A DNA stretch of 64,000 bases from Absidia repens (Eukaryota; Mucoromycota; Mucoromycetes; Mucorales; Cunninghamellaceae). This document shows, in pieces, positions 1-10,700 of this stretch (position 1 is its first letter; every line of letters starts with the position of its first letter). The notes below the pieces were generated by a model. It ran no database searches. It was not told where the DNA came from and saw only the letters and a program-made list of their open reading frames with translations. The position numbers were made by a program, and so were the translations under genes. Location of the stretch: positions 248,001-312,000 of the forward strand of contig MCGE01000041.1 in assembly GCA_002105175.1 (NCBI GenBank), given 5' to 3'.

Positions 1-400
1 ATATTTTTTGATTAAAATTGATTGAATTGATTGAAACTGATTGAATATTGATTGAACATGTCGCCTATGTCAACGGAAGATTCAGTTGATGTATATTTTT
101 ACAAATATACCCCAATCAGGCAATAGATGAAGATATTGTATGAGTCATCTTTTTACAAACACCCCCTCCCCTCTTCCCCCTTCATACGAGTATTCACAAA
201 TACAACATGTCTACTGTGAGTATTTCTCTTCCACAACACAACACTACTATATCCAACAAAAAGCAATATAATACATACCCTACAAAAACAACACATACCC
301 TACAATAGATAAACAACACATATCCCTCAAAGAATAATATATTTAACACGAAAACAACACACGTATTCCACAAAAACAACGTACACAAATATTTTTTTCA
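1..400. repeat. AT-rich repeat-bearing DNA with TTGATT-type repeats
   Basis: The first 60 bases are built from repeated TTGATT/GATTGAA words, the same vocabulary that reappears at 1979-2125. From about 265 to 395 there are degenerate tandem copies of an ACCCTACAAAAACAAC-like unit. No credible gene is visible; the small ORFs here are low-complexity. The two TTGATT-rich blocks could be the ends of one roughly 2-kb element, but the left block runs off the window edge. Confidence 0.45.
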
Positions 401-880
401 AATGTGATTTTCTTTATTGCAGTGATAACATGATAAAATAGACAGTAATAGTAAAATAAAAGACAATTTATAGTAACATATAAGAGATGAAGAGGATACT
501 AAGATGAAGGGGCAGATGATAGGAATGATGTGCACACTAAATAATGGGAATTAAGTTCACTAGTGTGGAGAGGGGATGATGGAGATGAGCACTAAAGTAA
601 AAAAAAAAAAAAAGACGAAAGAGAAGGAAAGAGAGGAATTTTATAGCACTCTTATCATATTCCTCACAGTAGCCCGATGATTCAATCCCCGCCATTATTT
701 TTTATTTACTTTATTTTATTCTTATTTTTTATATTGCTTCTTCTTCCTTTTTTTTTTTTTTTTTTATCATCACCCTAGCCATCATGGATTTCTTGTAAGG
801 TGTTTTTGTTTTTTGAATAGGTAACTGCTATGAACCATTCCAACCAGCAACCGGTGATGTTTGTTTGTCTCTTTTGTTCA
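401..880. other. intergenic DNA, no gene seen
   Basis: AT-rich sequence with homopolymer runs (A near 600, T near 750). I see no exon, RNA gene or recognisable element. Confidence 0.5.
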
Positions 881-1190
881 TCTCTGTTGACAGCCCGGTA
901 AGCATCTGAAAGTAGAACCCCCAAAAAAAAAGGCATTCTCACTTATCACTTCTGCCTTTTTATCCTTTAGAGCTGTACATTGCTCTTGTCTTTTTTCTTC
1001 ATCTCTGTTTACAACCCGGTAAGTATCTGAATGTATACCCCCCCAAAAAAAGGCATTCTCACATATCACTTCTGCCTTTTCTTCATTTCTGTTTACAGCC
1101 CGGTAAACATCTGAATGTAGAACCTCCCCCCAAAAAAAAAGGCATTCTCACTTATACTTGTCTTTTTATCCTTTAGAGCTGCACATTACT
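881..1190. repeat. three-copy tandem repeat, 84-121 bp spacing
   Basis: A block beginning TCTCTGTTGACAGCCCGG recurs in diverged form at about 881, 1002 and 1086. Each copy is followed by CATCTGAATGTAGAACC-like sequence, a C-run/A-run and GGCATTCTCAC. Two copies also share a TTTAGAGCTG...ACATT segment. The copies are diverged, so the array is old. No coding function is evident. Confidence 0.75.
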
Positions 1191-1549
1191 TTTGTCATCT
1201 TTTGTGAAGAATAACTAGAAGGTAAGAAAACTGGGTGGTGAAACATCATTACGTGTCGCTTTTTCACACATACTAAGTTTTTCATATCCTTTTTTCTCGT
1301 AGACCAAGTTTTTTTTCTTTTTCTTTTTTACAGTAGATATGACTCGGTTCCCTTGTACAACATTACAAATATTTCCCAAGAGGTAAGGTAATTGAACGAA
1401 CAAAACATTACCTTCAACAAAACAGTACACTCATACTATTCTCTTATAGCACAACTTCCCCTGCTTCATACTGAAATGTTGCTGCGTCTGAGGTGATAAT
1501 GGCATATCTTTGCTTCTGTTGGAGGAAGCTCCCTCAGAAGCTATTTAGT

Positions 1550-1552
1550 AGT

Positions 1553-1593
<41 letters not shown>

Positions 1594-1660
1594 TTAAGTA
1601 TGTAGAACATAGTATGTAGTATGTAGTATGTAGTATCTCTTCTTTACTTTGTAGTATAGT
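1550..1660. repeat. poly(T) tract followed by GTATGTA repeats
   Basis: A T-run of nearly 40 bases (about 1554-1592) is followed by several copies of the heptamer GTATGTA. This is low-complexity DNA with no coding evidence. Confidence 0.7.
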
Positions 1661-1837
1661 TGGTATTCGTTGTATTTTATTATTATTGTTATTATTTGTA
1701 TGTAGTATTGATAGTATCGTTATTATTACGTTTGAATAAAAGAAGCCCTGTTTGTTGACCCAATTATATGAATGTATGGAAGCTATAGTATTGATGTCAA
1801 GGAGTGTGTATTTCAAATGAGTCATCGTATCAGTCCG

Positions 1838-1945
1838 TATATACCCTTGTATCGTCCAATAAGTGACCATCATAAACCCGTTTATACCCTTGTATCGTCC
1901 AATAAGTGATCATCATAGACCTGTAAATACTCATTTATCGTCCAA
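1838..1945. repeat. tandem repeat with 44-bp period
   Basis: The phrase ACCCTTGTATCGTCCAATAA recurs 44 bp apart (about 1842 and 1886), followed both times by GTGAYCATCATA. A third, decayed copy lies near 1930. Confidence 0.8.
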
Positions 1946-1978
1946 TGACATTGTCCATTATGAGAAAAATATAGACGA

Positions 1979-2125
1979 GGATCAATCAATATTTTATTGA
2001 TTTTATTGATTGAATTATTGATTAAAATTGATAGATTTATAAGAAGTCAATCAATATTTTAAATATTGATTGAACCTTATTTTAAGCCCTGAATCAATCA
2101 ATAATCAATCAATAAAATCAATTTT
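1979..2125. repeat. TTGATT-rich block with a 27-bp palindrome
   Basis: Multiple direct and inverted TTGATT/AATCAA words. Positions 2047-2073 form an inverted repeat with 13-nt arms around one central base. The same words occur at positions 1-56, which suggests the ends of a short mobile element just upstream of the tRNA-Gly gene. The classification is open. Confidence 0.6.
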
Positions 2126-2192
2126 TTTTTCCGCTGTGAGCTCCCTTATGGAATTGGCATTAATAATACTCGTCAGTTTTTTCTTCATCGAA

Positions 2193-2263
2193 GCGCGGTT
2201 GGTTAAGTGGTATAATCTTCGCCTGCCACGCGAAGGGCCGGGGTTCGATTCCCCGACCGCGCA
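2193..2263 (+). tRNA. tRNA-Gly (anticodon GCC)
   Basis: A 71-nt cloverleaf: acceptor stem GCGCGGT pairs with ACCGCGC, discriminator A at 2263. The D arm contains GGTTAAGTGGTATAA (A box), and the anticodon loop CTGCCAC gives GCC. The T arm GGGGTTCGATTCCCC supplies a perfect B box. There is no intron. It is followed at once by a T4 Pol III terminator and, 93 bp further on, by nested LTR-like insertions. Confidence 0.97.
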
Positions 2264-2265
2264 TC

Positions 2266-2269
2266 TTTT
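2266..2269 (+). terminator. Pol III terminator of tRNA-Gly
   Basis: A run of four T residues beginning three bases after the discriminator base, the usual RNA polymerase III stop. Confidence 0.8.
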
Positions 2270-2356
2270 GCTTCCAGAAAGAGTGCTTTGCTGGTGAATT
2301 GGACATTGGAGTCATCTTTCATGGCTTTATTTTTTTTTGCTTTTGTCATATATAGG

Positions 2357-3260
2357 TGTTACGGGTATTTTTGAGTTGTTATAAGTAAAGTGTACCAAGT
2401 ATGCTATGGTTTGTTTGATTTATATACGCCGAAACGGTGTTGTATTAACTGTTACGGCTAATTTTGGTTGTTAGGTCGTAACTGAAAATTGTTTTTGTAG
2501 GTTTTTTATTTTTTTATAGAGTGAGCACCAGAACTTTTTAGGATTAAGTTCAACCGATTGTAGCTTCAAAGGCTTAAAGATAATATAGGACTAAACTTGA
2601 AAGTCCAAGTAAAGATGTATTATTTTCAAAGATGAAAATAATAAGGTCAATAAAATAAGTAGTGACTTCAATCAAGCCAAAAAAATAAAGGAAGCGAGAT
2701 TCAGACTCAGCTGTCAAAAATATATAATAAAAGTATTCCAAGTGTGGAATAATAGGAAGCCAACAAGTTGGGAGGTTTAAAAAAACCTTTATAATGAATT
2801 TATTAAAAAATATAAAGTGATCAAAGATAATATGTTCAAAGATAATTTTTTTTTTCTTTTTCAATGTTTTTCTGAGGTATTTATACTAAAATTTATTTTA
2901 TGCGAAACATCTGGTACTGAACGTCTTGTTTAGAACATCTGGTACTGAGTGTCAGGTTGTAAACTTCATCATTTGTTTCAGCACTTCAATCTCCTTCATT
3001 CATTGCCCAGGCGAACAATTCTCAAGGTTGAGGTCAACCGTCACATAACCTTTTGTTAATGCTTTTGTTATATTTTACACCAACTGTATAGTTTATAAGT
3101 GTATGATTGTTCTTGCTTGAACGGATTTGCAGTAGATTTGTAGCAAGCATCAAAAAATATTTTTCCCCTGAATCGGAATTTGAAATGTACTTTTTTGTTT
3201 ATTGGCTTGTAGTCTTGAAAATATATAGAGAGCACCAAATATATTATTTGATATAAGTAG
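2357..3260 (+). mobile_element. older TGTTACGGG element interrupted by a solo LTR
   Basis: Starting at TGTTACGGG (2357) this sequence matches the block starting at 42266 beside tRNA-Tyr. In both places it begins shortly 3' of the tRNA (93 and 68 bp). The later segment (about 3046-3260, including TTCTTGCTTGAACGGATTTG and CCCCTGAATCGGAATTTGAA) is also shared. At this locus the block is split by the younger element at 2450-3045, so it was there first. Its own right end is not clear. The start resembles the younger LTRs (TGTTACGG), so it is probably an older member of the same superfamily. Confidence 0.7.
2450..3045 (+). mobile_element. solo LTR-like element 1, 4-bp TSD TAAC
   Basis: A 596-bp element starting TGTTACGG and ending CCGTCACA. 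The ends form an imperfect inverted repeat (7 of 8) and obey TG...CA. It is flanked by the direct duplication TAAC (2446-2449 and 3046-3049). It is closely similar over most of its length to the elements at 3261 and 42318. It holds no coding sequence, and no internal retroelement region adjoins it, so it is best read as a solo LTR. A non-autonomous DNA element is the alternative. It sits inside an older repeat. Confidence 0.82.
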
Positions 3261-3981
3261 TGTTACGGCTAATTTTGGTTGTTAGGTCGTAACTGGAATT
3301 TGTTTTTGTAGGTTTTTATTTTTTATAGAGTGAGCACCAGAACTTTTTAGGATTAAGTTCAACCGATTGTAGCTTCAAAGGCTTAAAGATAATATAGGAC
3401 TAAACTTGAGAGTCCAAGTGAGGATGTATTATTTTCAAAGATGAAAATAATAAGGTCAATAAAATAAGTAGTGACTTAAATCAAGTCAAAAAAATAAAGT
3501 GAAGCGAGATTCAGACTCAGCTGTCAAAAATATATAATAAAAATATTCCAAAGTGTGGAATAAAAGGAAGCCAACAAGTTGGGAGGTTTAAAAAAACCTT
3601 TGTAATGAATTTATTAAAAAAATAAAAAGAGTAAAAAGTGATTCAAAAATATAATAATTAATTTTTTCTTTTGAAATTTTTTAGAGGTATTTATACTAAA
3701 TTTTTATGTTAAATATCGGATTATGAACGTCGGGTTATGAATGTCAGATTGTGAACGTCGGGTTATGAATGTTAGTTTGTGAACGTCGGGTTATGAACAT
3801 CAGGTTGTGAACGTCGGGTTATGAATGTCAGGTTGTGAACGTTGGGTTATGAATGTCAGGTTGTGAACGTCGGGTTATGAACATCAGGTTGTGAACGTCG
3901 GGTTAGGCTTCTTCTGTCATGGCCCAGGTTATCAATTTGTCCCAACCAAACAATTTGCCAAGTTCAAGATCAGTATCAACA
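3261..3981 (+). mobile_element. solo LTR-like element 2, 4-bp TSD GTAG
   Basis: Starts TGTTACGGC like element 1 and ends in ATCAACA, flanked by GTAG (3257-3260 and 3982-3985). The empty site can be read at the tRNA-Tyr locus near 43146, where ATAAGTAG runs directly into AAAGTACC. The body matches element 1 up to about 3700. The remainder is an expanded 14-bp minisatellite and a different 3' end. No coding capacity. Confidence 0.82.
3711..3905 (+). repeat. 14-bp minisatellite inside LTR element 2
   Basis: About 13 tandem copies of a 14-bp unit near GAAYGTCRGGTTRT. Alternating variants give a 28-bp higher-order period (GAACGTCGGGTTAT then GAATGTCAGGTTGT). Element 1 has only a few degenerate copies at 2904-2960, so the array expanded within this copy or its parent. 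Confidence 0.85.
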
Positions 3982-3998
3982 GTAGAAAGTACCAGATA

Positions 3999-4510
3999 TG
4001 TTATTGGTAATAAGTAGTGGGCATCAGAACTTTTGTAGATAAAGTCCAACTTGAAATAAAAGAAGTTTTGAAAAGTAAAACTTGATAAAATAAAATAAAG
4101 TAGAAGTATTGACCTTAGCTGGTTCAATAAAAATAAAAAAATTGGAAAGTGACTCTGAAAATAAAATAAAGTGGGTTTCTATAGCAAAATAGAAATAAAA
4201 AAATAACTTGATGGTTATAAAAAAACCTTTTGTACTAAGTTTTATTTGATAAAATGAGAAAACTGATAAAAAACTAAAGATTTTTTTTTTTTTTTCGAAA
4301 ATGTCTGGCTATTTATACTAAAATGGAAGTAGCGGAGCATGGTGTTCGTCGACAGGATTTTAGTGTGGAGGAGTATAATGGTAGTAGATGAAGTCGGAGA
4401 AGTAGAAGTTGACGATGATGGCTGAACTGCGGCATATTCACGCACCTGTGGCCCAAACCATCAATTCACCCATATCAAACAAATTAGCCAAGTCTAGACC
4501 GGCGTTGACA
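3999..4510 (+). mobile_element. related LTR-like element (subfamily B), ends uncertain
   Basis: Begins TGTTATTGGTAATAAG and carries the GAGCAC/GGGCATCAGAACTTTTGTAG and TATTTATACTAAA landmarks of the other LTR-like elements in a diverged background. It ends near GGCGTTGACA, resembling the end of element 2 (GGCCCA...AATTAGCCAAG). A diverged copy occupies about 43158-43500 beside tRNA-Tyr. I could not find a target duplication, so the limits are approximate. Confidence 0.55.
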
Positions 4511-4683
4511 ACTCTTAAGATGGTAAACTAATCTACAGTGAAAGGGCAACCTTAAACTAGGTCCGAATAGCTCCAATCTGCAAAGGCATCAAGAGAAGAG
4601 ATAACCATGTATACGTTGTTGAATGGTAACGGTTACTGTTTTGAATCGATACGAGTGGTCAACGCCTCCACCAACAAAAAACA

Positions 4684-5440
4684 ATTCAAATCCCGCCCAC
4701 GTGAAACATTTATTTTCTCTCTCCCGCCTTTTATATTTTTTGGCTCTCTTTCTGTTTTATTTTTATTTTTCTCTATATTTTTTCTTCACCATTCAACTTC
4801 TATGGGGCTATGTTGAATTTACAATAGTGTCAGGGATAGTTTAGAAGGGGACTCAGCTCAGGGATTGCAAGATGCATGGGGAAACCCTTTCATTTTGGAT
4901 TCAGGATTTTTGGACCAACATTAGTTGGCGTTTTGGAACCTCCATTGGTTTAGTTTAGTGTTAGTTTATCCATAGTTTGTATCTATATCTGAATAAATGT
5001 GTATCCTTTTACATGCTTCAATGAAAGATATCCCATTAGTCTTTCTCATGTCTTGTGCAATAGATCCATTTTGTACTAAAATCACCCCTTTTGATTATTG
5101 TGACCATTGTTGTGCTTCAATAGCAGGTGCCCCTTTATTTTTCTCATGTCTTGTACAGAATTTTAGCTTCCGTTTTATGATTGTCCTATTAGATTAGCGC
5201 TGACCATTCTTCAAATCTTACAGTAGTCTCTCTCATTTTCTCCCGTAAATCCTTCTAATAGATCCCTAATGACAATGAATCCATCCTCTTTATTTCTAGA
5301 TCCATCAATATGCTTCAATAAAATATGTTTTTTTTTGTATACCATCCTCTGACCTATTAGATACTATGGCAGTGTAATTGTTATAGCTGTTTTGTGAATG
5401 CCTTATCAAACACTTACTTTTTACTACGCACAGTCACTAC
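4684..5440 (+). repeat. interspersed repeat R2, copy A
   Basis: Starts at TTCAAATCCCGCCCACGTG and runs through a polypyrimidine stretch. It continues with landmarks shared by all R2 copies: GATGCATGGGGAAACCCTTTCATTTTGGAT, a (T/G)AATAAA signal near 4992, repeated RATATCCCATTAG..TTTCTCATG phrases, and a tail ending TTTTGTGAATGCCTTATCAAACAC. Other copies lie at about 16090, 16970, 23728, 26631, 44510, 56340 and 56935. There are no long ORFs, terminal repeats or target duplications that I could define. It is an unclassified non-coding repeat. Confidence 0.75.
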
Positions 5441-6083
5441 CACTCTCGCTCAAGCCCCAGAAATGAATTGACAGGCCTAGGTCATTTGAAATAAAATGCG
5501 GCACTAATCCAGCTCCACTAACCATTCCAATTATCCAAGGCCGAGTCACGAGTGTAGCTGCCGTGTTTTTTTTTTTTTTTTTTTGTAAAGTGGTTCCTTA
5601 GGTGGAGCACAGAGCTGTAGATATTTTTTTAATAAAAGAACGACTGGTATATTTTTCCCCTATCAATTCCTCAAGGCTTTCAGCTAGTTCCTCAATGTAT
5701 CTTATTAAGCTACTATATTCTCACTATGTTTCCATGCCGGCCCCCCAAAAAAATAAGAAGAAAAAGTATTCTACTAACAAGGTGAATCTTTCTTTTGGCT
5801 GATTGAATTCATATTTTGTATTGAACCTCGTAATTTCATCAGCCAATATTTATTTCCTAGGGTGCAGACAAGCATCAACCAGTTTCATTAATATACAGTA
5901 GCGGAAGTCGCGCATCAATAAAACCCAAAGATAATATTTTCAACCCCTTGCAAAAGGCAACAATAATAATAAGAATACTAAAAAGTGATGAGACTTTATT
6001 TCAATATATAATGTAAATTAGGATATAAACTAAAATAAATGGACAATTTCTATACTATACAACAATAAAGTGATAAATTTTAA
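5441..6083. other. intergenic DNA 3' of the sphingomyelinase-like gene
   Basis: AT-rich DNA with a T-run near 5566. No exon or RNA gene seen. The part next to 6083 is presumably the 3' UTR and terminator of the minus-strand gene. Confidence 0.5.
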
Positions 6084-7685
6084 CTACAACGAAAGAAGAC
6101 AGCTGATGCCATAATGATCCGATAACTGCGTATAGGGTTGCCCGGAGACCAAAAACTTGACGATAGTAACGTTGGAAAGGGATAAGTTGGTAGAAGGAGA
6201 CGATTGGACGGGTGATGACGAATATAAAAGCTGATCAATACTTTGCACCGTTAAGACTTGTTCTGCGTGTGTTAGAACTGTTTCCGCTGGAAGAATGGTG
6301 CCGTTGTCTGTCCTATAGTAGTCTCCAAAAGTCACAGGGTGGTAACCAAATGTGTTGTAGGCCTTATCTGTCAATGATAGACGCCAGTCATGCTCAAACC
6401 ATTTCTGTTGTCCGCCAGATGTCGATAGTTCGTTTTTGCTGTGGTCGTCAGTTGAAAAATAAGAACCGTCGATTCCGTTTCCTTGTAGTACATCCATCAT
6501 CATTGTGTATGCCATTGAGCTGTTGATAGGTAAGTCGGTGATCGATCCTGCTGAATGGTCCACACTGTCAATGTTGAAGTCGCCCATCGCTATAATCGGT
6601 ATACTTTTGACATTTGATGCTTTGTCGCTTCCTGTATCCCCGCTAGTATGATCCCCGTCTTTTCCATATACCACATTGGTCACCGTGTCATAAATAAATT
6701 GGTGTAGCCGAGCAAATTGGTCCAAGCGCATCAGGATGTCCTTTTGACTTCGTGTGCCACCTTTTCCATAAGATGCTTGAGTATGTGTTGTAAAAATATG
6801 CACCATTGTTTGGTATTCTTCTTGCGGTGGTCCTTCCAAGGACATGCGACGATCCAATCCAATCAATGCATGCAGTGCGCCTTTGTAAGAGAGCCAATCG
6901 CTGTGTAGTCCACGTGGGTATTCCAGTATATCTGCCTGTAAGATAGGGAATCGAGACAAGAGTAACAGTCCGCCATCTGCCGCCAATTCCCATGGACCGT
7001 GTCTCGGAGACATAATGTAGCCAAACCCAAGTCGCTGCGCAGCGTCGATCAGTTGATCCACCCGGTGATTTCCAAAGGCAAATGCTTCTTGAAACGTAAT
7101 GACATCGTAGCGAGGCAAAATGGTCTTGATGATGTGCTCCAGTCGTTCATTCTTGTAGTCGTTTTCATTGTTCTTAACTCCAGGAGGTCGCATGAATATA
7201 TTGTAGGTCAATAGTCGGGCAGGCTGCGTCAAATTGGTGCGTTCCAGTGCTGTTATAGACGGTGGACCAGTTACAGGTGGAGGTCGGAAGGCCAAGGCAT
7301 ACCCAATAAAAATAAGAAGCAGTAAACCCAAAGGAACACCGATACAAATGCAAAGGAACCAGAAAACATATCGCATACATCGCTTCAGCCGTGATGGTCG
7401 CGATCGTGTCGTCGTGTCAGCATACCAGTTGTCATCCTCATAGATACCGATATCATAATCATCCACAGTGTTGTCGTCCCTATTTTCCAAAAGTTTTGCC
7501 TGAACTTCTTGTGACGCCGCTCGGGATTTGTGAGACCCAAATAACACCCGCTTCCATGATGATACAGTGCCGCTCCAATAGCTGGTGATGGCCTTTGCTG
7601 ACTTGCCAAGTTGACCATTGGTTTTGGTATTGTGGGTATCCGCTGTATTTTCTTCCAATAGCAAAGGGTCATTTTCTTGCTCCAT
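6084..7685 (-). CDS. neutral sphingomyelinase-like membrane phosphodiesterase
   Basis: One uninterrupted 533-residue ORF. Residues 1-105 are polar and probably cytosolic, 106-132 form a single transmembrane helix, and the rest is an endonuclease/exonuclease/phosphatase (DNase I-like) domain. Visible family motifs are LTYNIFMRPP (about 159-168), the metal-binding Glu200 in TFQEAF, His301 in THTQASY, GDFNID (368-373) and the C-terminal catalytic SDH (522-524). This arrangement fits the neutral sphingomyelinase branch, which hydrolyses sphingomyelin or related sphingolipids to ceramide, so a ceramide-signalling or membrane-turnover role is likely. Another phosphodiesterase specificity cannot be excluded. 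The first Met (MEQENDPLLL) is used because nothing upstream is in frame and convincing. HEM2 lies about 400 bp upstream on the same strand. Confidence 0.85.
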   Translation of the reverse strand: MEQENDPLLLEENTADTHNTKTNGQLGKSAKAITSYWSGTVSSWKRVLFGSHKSRAASQEVQAKLLENRDDNTVDDYDIGIYEDDNWYADTTTRSRPSRLKRCMRYVFWFLCICIGVPLGLLLLIFIGYALAFRPPPVTGPPSITALERTNLTQPARLLTYNIFMRPPGVKNNENDYKNERLEHIIKTILPRYDVITFQEAFAFGNHRVDQLIDAAQRLGFGYIMSPRHGPWELAADGGLLLLSRFPILQADILEYPRGLHSDWLSYKGALHALIGLDRRMSLEGPPQEEYQTMVHIFTTHTQASYGKGGTRSQKDILMRLDQFARLHQFIYDTVTNVVYGKDGDHTSGDTGSDKASNVKSIPIIAMGDFNIDSVDHSAGSITDLPINSSMAYTMMMDVLQGNGIDGSYFSTDDHSKNELSTSGGQQKWFEHDWRLSLTDKAYNTFGYHPVTFGDYYRTDNGTILPAETVLTHAEQVLTVQSIDQLLYSSSPVQSSPSTNLSLSNVTIVKFLVSGQPYTQLSDHYGISCLLSL

Positions 7686-8086
7686 TGTTCCGATTTCCAG
7701 ATTTTGGTGTATAGAGTTGTTGTATTCCGAGTTAGCCGTAGTATTCTATAATACAGAAAATGAACGCATAATTAATACACTGCGCAAACATAAATGCACA
7801 TTTTTGTTTTGTTTTGTGCAATACCTTGACACCAAAAAGAGTAGGAAACGAGGCTCATGTATTGGTTTATCTAGAAGAGCACGACTAAAATAAAAAAAAA
7901 AGGAAGGAAAAAAGACGAGAAACAAAAAAACATCAGAAAATCAATATTTTTATTTTTGAGACGGAGTAACTTTTAAGGGAAGGAAAAATCATTTTATCCG
8001 ACAGCAGGGGGAGAGAGGGGTGGGGGCAGGGTGGGGGAGGAAGATGACAAATTTTTTATTTTCTAAAACTACAAAATGCCTACCTT
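7686..8086. other. intergenic DNA between sphingomyelinase-like gene and HEM2
   Basis: About 400 bp holding the promoter/5' region of the downstream minus-strand gene and the 3' end of HEM2. It contains G-rich stretches at 8004-8040 (C-rich on the transcribed strand). No additional gene seen. Confidence 0.5.
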
Positions 8087-9480
<1,394 letters not shown>

Positions 9481-10700
9481 ATGATCCTTTTTGCGCGTCG
9501 TTTTTACCAACCCCTTTTCTTCTCTCCACTCTTACACCGCTCTATACCACCTTTTTATTCTACCAAGATCATGGCACCCAAACGCAAGACAGATACCGCT
9601 GAAGCACCCGTCCTCGAAAAGAAAGCAAAAAAATCCACCGCTTTTGTACCAATTGATCCGACCCTCCCCAAGAACATGACCTTTCCTGACCCAGTGGTAA
9701 TCGATGATCAAGACAAACAAATGGAGGGGTGTATCACCATTGCTTCTTACAATGTTGCCAGCTTGAATGCTTGTATCAAGAAGGGCTTCCACAATTATAT
9801 CCAGGCTGAAGATGCAGATATTGTATGTCTCCAAGAAACAAAAGTGAATGCTCCCGTGTCCACTGCTGTGGACGACAAGGTGTACAAATATCGATATTGG
9901 TCTTTTGAAGAAAAGAAGGGTTATGGTAATATATATATATTTATAATATACGTTTAAAGAGAATAACTCAATATACTAATATGAACACTTCTATTTGATA
10001 GGTGGCATTGCTGTCTTTTCCAAACACAAGCCTAGCCAAATCACCTATGGACTTCCAGGATACGAAACCAAAACGCGTGGTCGCGTAATTACATTGAAAT
10101 TTTCCTCCTTCTCTTTGATTTGCTGCTATTCTCCTAATGCTGGAGAAAAACTGGTGCGATTATCTGAAAAGCAAAAATTCGACCAAGTCATGGAATCTCA
10201 TATTAGGACGATGCAACAAAATGGTGAATCTATTATATGGGCAGGGTTAGGATTTAAACGAAAGAAAAAAAAAAGAAGTAACGATTATATCTATATGACA
10301 ACTGATATTATTTTTTACTTCTTGTTTTATATGTAGTGATTTGAATGTGGCTCATACACCGGACGATTTGGCGAAACCTCAAACGAATGAGCGATCTGCT
10401 GGATTTACATTGGAAGAAAGAACGGATTTTACAAGAATCTTGTCACCCTATGAAAAGGATGCAACTATTCCTGGACTAGTGGATTCATGGCGTCATCTAC
10501 ATCCTAACACCAAAGGTCACTTTACTTATTATAGCTACCGATTTCGATGTAGGGAAAAACTCATTGGCTGGCGACTGGATTATTTTTGCTTGACACCTGA
10601 TTTGCTTCCAAAGGTGATCAACAGTACGATTAGGCATGAGTTGTGGGGTGCAAGTGACCATGTGCCAATTGTTTTATTGTTGAAAGGTGTTAGTCTATGA
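9481..10700 (+). CDS. AP endonuclease, exonuclease III/APE1 family
   Basis: Three exons (9481-9925, 10002-10245, 10337-10700) give 350 residues with GT-AG introns of 76 and 91 bp. The enzyme cuts DNA 5' of abasic sites in base excision repair. Visible motifs: ASYNVASLNA (about 88-97), catalytic Glu119 in LQETK, GDLNVAH (230-236) split by intron 2, NAGF-like SAGFT, GWRLDYF, and the C-terminal SDH (336-338). It resembles the animal APE1 type rather than the longer APN2 type with a zinc finger. The first 30 residues are hydrophobic/basic like a mitochondrial presequence. A second in-frame Met at 9571 (MAPKRKTD) opens a probable bipartite nuclear signal (KRK...KKAKK), so dual targeting by alternative starts is plausible. 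Confidence 0.95.

Noticed and set aside
1541..1873. 110-codon minus-strand ORF ending in poly-Lys
   Set aside because: It spans a tandem repeat and a poly(T) tract; no homology features.
2574..2864. ORFs inside the LTR-like elements (also 3903-4127 and 43135-43350)
   Set aside because: Low-complexity, not conserved between copies as protein, and disrupted by indels.
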